NCBI RefSeq assembly: GCF_000425785.1
Contig: NZ_KE384450.1
Location: 455,873-519,872 of the forward strand
Reading direction: 5' to 3'
Length of the DNA stretch: 64,000 nt
From: Pseudomonas taiwanensis DSM 21245
GTDB taxonomy: Bacteria; Pseudomonadota; Gammaproteobacteria; Pseudomonadales; Pseudomonadaceae
In this document: positions 57,880 through 64,000 of the stretch, one piece after another
Layout: every line of letters starts with the position of its first letter
Numbering within the stretch: the first letter of the stretch is position 1
Position numbers and translations under genes: made by a program
The notes under the pieces: generated by a model
The model's database searches: none
Told to the model about the DNA's origin: nothing
The model's input: the letters and a program-made list of their open reading frames with translations, nothing else

Positions 57880-59871
57880 ATGCGCTATTTGCTGATTGTG
57901 CTTCTGGGCTGGCTGCCCGTGCTGGCCGGTGCGGTCGAAATAACCGACGCGACCCGGCATCTCCCGCTTGGCAGGGTCATGCAGGTCTACGAGGACCGCG
58001 ACGGCAGCGCCAGTATCGCTCAGGTCAGCGCACCTGCGTTCGCCAGCCGTTTCCGCCAGCATGGTCAGGACGTGCTGAATGCTGGTTACTCGACGTCGGT
58101 GTTCTGGCTCAAGTTCGACCTGCGTTACGCCGCTGCCCCGGGTGCGGCGCCGCGTCAGTGGCTTCTTGAACTGGCCTACCCGCCATTGGACCATCTCGAA
58201 CTGTATCTGCCTGACGCCAGCGGAGCCTACCGCCTGGCCCAGCGTACCGGCGACGCGCTGCCTTACCACAGCCGGCAGATACGGCAGAACAACTACCTCT
58301 TCGAACTGCCCTTGCGCCCGGGCCAGGCGGTCACGGCCTATCTGCGCCTGCACAGCCAGGGCTCGGTCCAGGCCCCCTTGGCGCTGTGGTCGGCCGAAGC
58401 CTACATCGAAGAGCAACCTGCGCGTTTGTACGTGCTAGGGATCATCTACGGCGTTTTGCTGGTGATGCTGGTGTACAACCTGTTCATCTACCTGAGCGTT
58501 CGCGACGTCAGCTACCTCTATTACATTGCCTATATTGCGTCGTTCGGCTTGTATCAGGTATCGGTCAATGGCGCGGGCGTAGCCTACTTCTGGCCCGACA
58601 GCCCCTGGTGGGCGAATGCGGCGACGCCGATGTTCATTGGCGCTGCCGGCTTGTTCGGGTGCCAGTTCGCCCGGCATTTCCTGCAGTTGAGCAGTATTGC
58701 CCGTGGTTTCGACCGGCTGTTGCAACTGTTGATGCTGGGCGGTGCGCTGGTCATGGTGCTGGCAGTGAGCATGCCCTATGGCGTCGCCTTGCGCATGGCC
58801 ACCTTGCTGGCGCTGGCGTTCACCGTGAGCATTTTCGCGGCGGGGCTTTATGCCTGGTGGCATGGCCTGCGGGTGGCGCGCTGGTTCATCATCGCCTGGT
58901 CGGCGTTCCTGCTCGGCGGCCTGGTCAACACCCTGATGGTGCTGGGCTATCTGCCGAATGTGTTCCTCACCATGTACGCCAGCCAGCTCGGCTCGGCCCT
59001 CGAGGTGGCGCTGCTGTCCTTGGCCCTGGCCGACCGGATCAACAGCCTGCGCGAGCAGCAGGCCAGCACGTTACGCGACACGGGGCGGACGTTGGAGCAA
59101 TTGAACCAGCAACTGGCACGCAGTAACCGCCTGAAGGACGAGTTCCTGGCCACTGTGACCCACGAACTGCGCACGCCGATGAATGGTGTGATCGGTTCGC
59201 TTGAGTTGATGCACACGCTACCTATGGACGCGGAGATGGCTCAGTACCACCGGACGGCGGTGGGCTCGTCGCAGGACATGATGGACATGGTCGACGACAT
59301 TCTCACCCTGACCGAACTCCAGGCCGGCCGCCTGCGTGTGCAAGGCACGCCGTTCAGCCTGCGGCGTCTGGTCCAGGACCTGCGGGCGGGCTACGCCGGG
59401 CGTGCGCTGGGCAAGGGTTTGTACCTGAGCCTGGACATTCCTGCAGAATTGCCTGACGCGCTGGTTGGGGACGCGCAGAAGCTGGCCCGCTGCCTGGGTT
59501 GCCTGGTGGATAACGGCCTCAAGTTCACCCATCAGGGGGGTGTCATGATTCAAGCCCGAGGCCGGCGTCTTGGCCCGGACAGCCTGTCGCTGACCTTCAC
59601 GGTCAGCGACAGTGGCATCGGCTTCGATGACCTGGACCAGGCGATTCTCTACCAACGCTTCTTCCAGGTGGATGGCTCGATGACCCGACGTTATGGCGGC
59701 CTGGGTATCGGCTTGTCGATCTGCCGACAGTTGGGCGAGTTGCTCGGGGCCACGTTGTCCCATGAGTCGACGCGGGGGTTGGGTAGCCGATTCGAACTGA
59801 CGCTGGAGGTGGCCATCGAGCAGGTGCAGATGCCTCCCGGGCGGACGGCCTCCGGGGCAACGCGGTTCTAG
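57880..59871 (+). CDS. ladS: LadS-like 7TMR-DISM sensor kinase without a receiver domain
   Basis: The 663-residue protein has a signal peptide (to about 19), DISMED2 periplasmic sensor (about 25–175), seven membrane segments (about 182–385), HisKA with His428 (VTHELRTPMNGVIG), HATPase with LVDNGLKFTHQGG, DSGIGFDD and GGLGIGLSICRQL. It ends at residue 663, right after the HATPase. P. aeruginosa LadS (about 795 residues, next to thiD) carries a C-terminal receiver that is missing here, and the next gene starts only 102 bases later. LadS normally activates the GacS pathway, opposite to RetS. Confidence 0.85.
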   Translation: MRYLLIVLLGWLPVLAGAVEITDATRHLPLGRVMQVYEDRDGSASIAQVSAPAFASRFRQHGQDVLNAGYSTSVFWLKFDLRYAAAPGAAPRQWLLELAYPPLDHLELYLPDASGAYRLAQRTGDALPYHSRQIRQNNYLFELPLRPGQAVTAYLRLHSQGSVQAPLALWSAEAYIEEQPARLYVLGIIYGVLLVMLVYNLFIYLSVRDVSYLYYIAYIASFGLYQVSVNGAGVAYFWPDSPWWANAATPMFIGAAGLFGCQFARHFLQLSSIARGFDRLLQLLMLGGALVMVLAVSMPYGVALRMATLLALAFTVSIFAAGLYAWWHGLRVARWFIIAWSAFLLGGLVNTLMVLGYLPNVFLTMYASQLGSALEVALLSLALADRINSLREQQASTLRDTGRTLEQLNQQLARSNRLKDEFLATVTHELRTPMNGVIGSLELMHTLPMDAEMAQYHRTAVGSSQDMMDMVDDILTLTELQAGRLRVQGTPFSLRRLVQDLRAGYAGRALGKGLYLSLDIPAELPDALVGDAQKLARCLGCLVDNGLKFTHQGGVMIQARGRRLGPDSLSLTFTVSDSGIGFDDLDQAILYQRFFQVDGSMTRRYGGLGIGLSICRQLGELLGATLSHESTRGLGSRFELTLEVAIEQVQMPPGRTASGATRF

Positions 59872-59973
59872 GTCATTCCGTCGCCGTCTGTTTAGTCATA
59901 TTTGTCACTATGACTGCCTGGCAGGGAGTGCTTCACTGGGGTTTCAGGCTTGCCCGGATCCAGGAGCTCGACG

Positions 59974-61626
59974 ATGAACCTGCACCAGTACGCTGAAACC
60001 CACGAAGTGACGAACCAGCCGCCCTCCCTGGATGGCGCCAACCTGTACCGTCTGGACCAGCCGCTACAGGAGTGGTCGCAGCGTTGCGGCGCGGGCTGGG
60101 CGGAGTCGCGGATCGACGCCTATGGCGCCCTGGCCGGCGGACCGCTGATGGCGGCTGGCTTTCTGGCCAATGCGCACAAGCCGGAGTTCAGCAGTCACGA
60201 CCGTTATGGCCATCGGATCGACCTGGTGGAATTCCACCCCGCGTATCACGAGCTGATGCGCACGGCCGTCGAGCACGGGTTACCTTCACTGCCCTGGGCC
60301 GAACCACGCCCGGGCGCCCACGTGGCCAGAGCGTGCATGACCTACCTGCACAGCCAGGCCGAAGCCGGCACGGGCTGCCCGCTGACCATGACCTTCGCTG
60401 CGGTGCCGGCTTTGCGCGTGCAGCCGGAGCTGGCCGAGTACTGGTTACCGAAGATCCTGGCGCGGGAGTACGACCCCCGAAACGTCGGTGACCGGCACAA
60501 GGCCGGGGTTACCCTTGGCATGGCCATGACGGAAAAACAGGGCGGCACCGACGTGCGTGCCAACACCACCCGGGCCTACCCGGTTGGCGCTTCCGGGCCC
60601 GGCCAGGCGTACGAGTTGGTCGGGCACAAATGGTTCTGTTCCGCGCCCATGTGCGATGCCTTCCTGACGCTGGCCCAGACGGAAAAGGGCCTGAGCTGTT
60701 TCCTGTTGCCCCGGCATCGGCCTGACGACAGTCGTAACCAGTTCTATATCCAGCGGCTGAAGAACAAGTTGGGCAACAGCTCGAATGCTTCGAGCGAAGT
60801 GGAGTTTCGTGGTGCCTTGGCGTGGATGATCGGTGAGGAGGGGCGGGGCGTGCCGACCATCATCGAGATGGTGGCCATGACCCGTTTCGACTGCATGGTG
60901 GGTTCCAGTGCCTTGATGCGGCAGGCGTTGACCCAGGCGGCCCATCATTGCGCGTATCGCAAGGTGGGTGGCCGGGTATTGAGCGAGCAGCCGTTGATGC
61001 AGAACGTGCTGGCTGACCTGGCCCTGGAAAGCGAGGCGGCGCTGGCCTTGAGCTTGCGCATGGGGCAGGCGCTCGATCAGTTGGACGATCCTCAGCAAGC
61101 GCACTTCGCGCGGTTGGTGACGGCGGTGGGCAAGTATTGGATCTGCAAGCGGGCGCCGGGGATGATCAACGAAGCGGCGGAGTGCCTTGGGGGCGCGGGT
61201 TATGTCGAGGAGAGCATCTTGCCCCGGCTGTACCGAGAGGCGCCGGTCAACTCGACTTGGGAGGGTTCTGGGAACGTGCAGTGTCTGGATGTGCTGCGGG
61301 CGTTGTCCAAGGAGCCGGGAGTGTTGGACGCTTTGTTCGCCGAGTTGGGCGATGGCCATGGTGACCCGCGGCTTGCAGCGCATATTGGCAATCTCAAGGG
61401 GGCTTTTGCCGACACCGGAGACATTCAATACCGCGCCCGGCAGTTGACCGAAGATATTGCGCTGGCGCTGCAGGCCAAATTGTTGCTGGAGGCAGGTAAT
61501 ACAGCGGTGAGTGATGCATTCATTGGCAGCCGGTTGTGCACGGGTGGCCGGGTGTATGGGGCGTTGCCCAGGGGTATTGATGTAGGAGCGCTCGTGGCGA
61601 GAGCTACGCCTGTTTGGTCAAATTGA
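59974..61626 (+). CDS. aidB: AidB-like acyl-CoA dehydrogenase family protein
   Basis: The 550-residue flavoprotein has GMAMTEKQGGTDVRANTTRA and YELVGHKWFCSAPMCDAFL (FAD contacts). LKNKLGNSSNASSEVEF and VNSTWEGSGNVQCLDVLR are also present, all as in E. coli AidB. AidB binds DNA and is part of the adaptive response to alkylation; its dehydrogenase activity is weak. AGGAG lies 8 bases before the ATG. It is followed by a large non-coding palindromic repeat. Confidence 0.9.
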   Translation: MNLHQYAETHEVTNQPPSLDGANLYRLDQPLQEWSQRCGAGWAESRIDAYGALAGGPLMAAGFLANAHKPEFSSHDRYGHRIDLVEFHPAYHELMRTAVEHGLPSLPWAEPRPGAHVARACMTYLHSQAEAGTGCPLTMTFAAVPALRVQPELAEYWLPKILAREYDPRNVGDRHKAGVTLGMAMTEKQGGTDVRANTTRAYPVGASGPGQAYELVGHKWFCSAPMCDAFLTLAQTEKGLSCFLLPRHRPDDSRNQFYIQRLKNKLGNSSNASSEVEFRGALAWMIGEEGRGVPTIIEMVAMTRFDCMVGSSALMRQALTQAAHHCAYRKVGGRVLSEQPLMQNVLADLALESEAALALSLRMGQALDQLDDPQQAHFARLVTAVGKYWICKRAPGMINEAAECLGGAGYVEESILPRLYREAPVNSTWEGSGNVQCLDVLRALSKEPGVLDALFAELGDGHGDPRLAAHIGNLKGAFADTGDIQYRARQLTEDIALALQAKLLLEAGNTAVSDAFIGSRLCTGGRVYGALPRGIDVGALVARATPVWSN

Positions 61627-61645
61627 GAAACGCCTCATTTTGAGT

Positions 61646-62503
61646 TCTTGCTCTTGCTTTTGCTCTTGCTCTTGCTCTTGCTCTTGCTCTTGCTCTTGCT
61701 CTTGCTTTTGCTTTTGCTCTGCTTTTGCTTCTAATGCGCGATAGTCCAGACGCCACGAATTGCGACGTCAGGAGGCCGAGCGTAGGGCTTGCGGAGGGAG
61801 GTGACGGGCATGGATGCCCGTCAAGCGCTGCGGCCCAGGATGGGCCGTTCAGCGCGGTCCTCCCGGGAGCAAGACCGTAGCGAGGGGACCCCGAAGCGCA
61901 GCGTAGGGGCCGGATGATAGGAGCCAACGGTTTTGGTTACTTTGGCCACGACCAAAGTAACCCGCCGGAAGGGCGGAAAGGTGAATAGGCGCCTCCATGG
62001 CAAATGGATATTCACGCTATTTGAATGCCAGTACCAAGTATTCGCTTTGAGGTTTGAGGTTTGAAGTTTGGTATTTAGATTTATGAGCATATCCATTTGC
62101 CAAGGCGACGCTCAATCACCTTTCCGCTCTTACAGCGGGTCACTTTTTGGCAGACGCCCCAAAAAGTAACCAAAAAAGTCTGGCTCCTATCATCCGGCCC
62201 CTACGCTGCGCTCCGGGGTTCCCTCACTCCGGCCTTGCTCCGGGAGGACCGCGCTGAACGACCCATCCTGGGCCGCAGCGCTTGACGGGCATCCATGCCC
62301 GTCACCTCCCTGCGCAAGGCCTGCGTTCGGCCTCCTGACGTCGCAATTCGTGGTGTCTGGACTATCGCGCACGAAAAGCCAGAGCAACAGCCAGAGCACA
62401 AGCCACAGCACAGCCAGAGCACAAGCCACAGCACAGCCAGAGCACAAGCCACAGCGACAGCCAGAGCGACAGCCAAGCCACAGCGACAGCCAAGCCAGAG
62501 CGA
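61646..62503. repeat. Composite palindromic dispersed repeat, about 860 bp
   Basis: This non-coding gap of 959 bases (61627–62585) has five parts. First is a hexamer tract (TTGCTC)n at 61646–61732. A left arm follows at about 61735–62030. A spacer of about 60 bases (62031–62090) is A+T-richer. The right arm at about 62091–62374 is a diverged inverted copy of the left. An AGC-periodic tract follows at about 62375–62503 with a 23-bp unit repeated three times. Both arms hold the block GACGGGCAT/ATGCCCGTC and the hairpin after GGTTACTTT. Open frames here (Lys/Ala/Arg or Cys/Gly/Leu runs) are by-products of the repeats. Confidence 0.8.
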
Positions 62504-62585
62504 GATACTCCTGATCAATGGGGATGTAATTACCCGCGAAGGTAGGCAAGATGACTCCCATGCATGTCCAGACAGGAAGCCCAGT

Positions 62586-64000
62586 GTGAGCCAAGCTTTT
62601 GTAGTCGTTGATACCCCCGAACAGGCCGTCGATCGTCTGGCGGCCTTGCATGAACAGGCCACCGGGGCCCTCAGCCAGGCCCTGAAGCTTTACCTGAAGG
62701 ACCGTACCCAGCCCAATGACGACGAGCGGGCCTTGTTCCGCTACCCGGCCCTGCGCCTGACCTACTACAGCCATGGCGAAGTCGCCGCCACCACCCGGGC
62801 CTACGCCAAAGTCCAGGTAGCCGGCACCTACAGCGTTACCGTCACCCAACCCGCCGCGTTCAGAAGCTACCTCCTGGAACAGCTGCGCCCGCTGATGAGC
62901 GACTACACCGTAACGGTGGAAGTCGGTGTCAGCGAACAGAACATCCCATACCCCTACGTGGTCGACCAAGGCGACGAACTCGCCGGCAGCGGCATCACCG
63001 CCGCAGAACTCGCGCGGGTATTCCCCAGCACCGACCTGTCAGCCGCCACCGACAACATCGCTGACGGCCTGTGCGACTGGGGCAGCGCCGAAACCCTGCC
63101 GCTGGCGCTGTTCGACGCCGCCCGCGTCGACTTCTCGCTGCGCCGCCTGGTGCACTACACCGGCAGTGACTGGCGCCACATGCAGCCGTGGATCCTGCTG
63201 ACCAACTACCACCGCTATGTCGACCAGTTCATCAGCCACGGCCTGGAGCAATTGCGCGAGGACCCACGCTTCGTACGCATGGTGTTGCCAGGCAATGTAG
63301 TGATCGAGAAGGGCATGGACCACGGTGAGGCCCAAGCGCTGGTCGCCAGCGTCGTCTGGCACCGTTACCAGATGCCGGCCTACCACCTCATCGCCGGCGA
63401 TGGTGATGGCATCACCCTGGTCAACATCGGTGTCGGCCCGTCCAACGCCAAGAACATCACCGACCACCTGGCGGTGCTGCGCCCGCACTGCTGGCTGATG
63501 ATTGGCCACTGTGGCGGCCTGCGACAGTCGCAGACCATCGGCGATTACGTGCTGGCCCACGCCTACATGCGCCGCGACGGTATCCTCGACCGGGTCGTGC
63601 CGCCGAACATTCCGATTCCGGCCCTGGCGGAAGTGCAACTGGCACTGCAGGAAGCCGCGGCGCAGGTGACCGGCGAGCGTGGCGAGGCCTTGAAGAAGCG
63701 CCTGCGCACCGGCACCGTGCTGACCTACGACGACCGCAACTGGGAGCTGCGTTGGGCCCAGGAGCGTCCGCTGATCAACCTGTCCCGCGCCGTGGCGGTG
63801 GACATGGAAAGCGGCACCATCGCCGCCCAGGGCTACCGCCTGCGTGTGCCGTACGGCACCTTGCTGTGTGTTTCGGATAAGCCGCTGCACAGCGAGATCA
63901 AATTGCCTGGCTCGGCCAATGCCTTCTACAACCGCGCCGTCAGTCAGCACCTCAAAATCGGCATCGCTGCCCTCGATCTGTTGCGTACCGAGCTCAATTC
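62586..64000 (+). CDS. amn: AMP nucleosidase, C-terminus beyond window
   Basis: The visible 471 residues start from GTG (VSQAFVVVDTPEQAV), with AGGA about 8 bases upstream. No in-frame ATG fits. The N-terminal domain (about 1–170) is followed by the nucleoside phosphorylase-like domain. The latter has HLIAGDGDGITLVNIGVGPS, WLMIGHCGGLRQSQ and the catalytic region AVAVDMESGTIAAQGYRL. It hydrolyses AMP to adenine and ribose-5-phosphate. E. coli Amn is 484 residues, so only a few residues are cut off. Confidence 0.93.
   Translation, partial: MSQAFVVVDTPEQAVDRLAALHEQATGALSQALKLYLKDRTQPNDDERALFRYPALRLTYYSHGEVAATTRAYAKVQVAGTYSVTVTQPAAFRSYLLEQLRPLMSDYTVTVEVGVSEQNIPYPYVVDQGDELAGSGITAAELARVFPSTDLSAATDNIADGLCDWGSAETLPLALFDAARVDFSLRRLVHYTGSDWRHMQPWILLTNYHRYVDQFISHGLEQLREDPRFVRMVLPGNVVIEKGMDHGEAQALVASVVWHRYQMPAYHLIAGDGDGITLVNIGVGPSNAKNITDHLAVLRPHCWLMIGHCGGLRQSQTIGDYVLAHAYMRRDGILDRVVPPNIPIPALAEVQLALQEAAAQVTGERGEALKKRLRTGTVLTYDDRNWELRWAQERPLINLSRAVAVDMESGTIAAQGYRLRVPYGTLLCVSDKPLHSEIKLPGSANAFYNRAVSQHLKIGIAALDLLRTELN

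Noticed and set aside
61604..61927. 107-residue frame with a Lys/Ala/Arg run
   Set aside because: It is produced by the hexamer microsatellite and palindrome arm. No start signal, and it overlaps the aidB end.
62375..62503. CRISPR-like 23-bp repeats
   Set aside because: Units are contiguous and grade into AGC hexamers. No spacers and no cas genes.
62190..62969. 259-residue frame rich in Cys, Gly, Leu
   Set aside because: It runs through the repeat tract and antisense to amn. No independent support.

Overview
The window is chromosomal DNA of a Pseudomonas, most likely of the P. putida group. The basis is high G+C, putida-type REP hairpins, and gene runs I recognise from that group: oprC–cob cluster–marC–retS–purD–purH–fis–dusB–prmA, then sltB3–arfA–holA–lptE–leuS–lnt–corC–ybeY–phoH–hemL–thiE–thiD–ladS–aidB–amn. 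Species is not determined. Nearly everything is housekeeping core genome. There is no prophage, insertion sequence, CRISPR array, tRNA or rRNA that I could find.

Layout. 0–6.4 kb: a secreted protein with 45-bp repeats (cut by the window edge), an AsmA-family protein, a dispersed palindromic repeat, a ferritin-like protein, OsmE, a lipase, a two-copy PsiF protein and an AI-2E family transporter. 6.4–9.2 kb: YegD-type Hsp70, and cbpA–cbpM behind a near-consensus heat-shock (sigma-32) promoter. 9.2–15.5 kb: an acetyltransferase and the urea ABC transporter urtABCDE, with a sigma-54 promoter in front of urtA. 15.5–22.1 kb: cycA, then a copper group (DUF2946, PCu(A)C chaperone, DUF2946, OprC receptor, PepSY protein). 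22.2–29.8 kb: divergent cobalamin operons cobL–cbiD–cobK and cobG–cobH–cobI–cobJ. 29.9–31.3 kb: two unknown genes that look like diverged tandem paralogs. 31.3–41.9 kb: marC, retS, purD, purH, fis, dusB, a zinc-ribbon protein and prmA. 42–54.7 kb: sltB3, arfA with a terminator inside its reading frame, holA, lptE, leuS, two small or hypothetical genes, lnt, corC, ybeY, phoH, DUF1820 and a Sel1-repeat protein. 54.9–64 kb: hemL, thiE, thiD, a LadS-like kinase without a receiver domain, aidB, a large composite palindromic repeat, and amn running off the end.

How the genes fit together. urtABCDE takes up urea as a nitrogen source, and its promoter signature suggests NtrC control. The copper group moves copper across the outer membrane (OprC) and handles it in the periplasm (PCu(A)C). 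The cob genes methylate and contract the corrin ring by a mixed route: oxygen-dependent CobG together with CbiD and CbiG parts. leuS–lptE–holA and phoH–ybeY–corC–lnt are co-oriented housekeeping operons. RetS and LadS, the two 7TMR-DISM kinases that in P. aeruginosa act in opposite directions on GacS, lie about 23 kb apart.

Main points for a second look: the giant palindrome at 61.6–62.5 kb with hairpins preserved by compensating changes, and its shortened relative at 2.7–3.0 kb; the tandem unknown pair at 29.9–31.3 kb; the missing receiver domain of the LadS homolog; the absence of accBC beside prmA and of miaB beside phoH, which suggests rearrangement relative to the usual Pseudomonas order; and the regulatory sites in front of cbpA and urtA and inside arfA.
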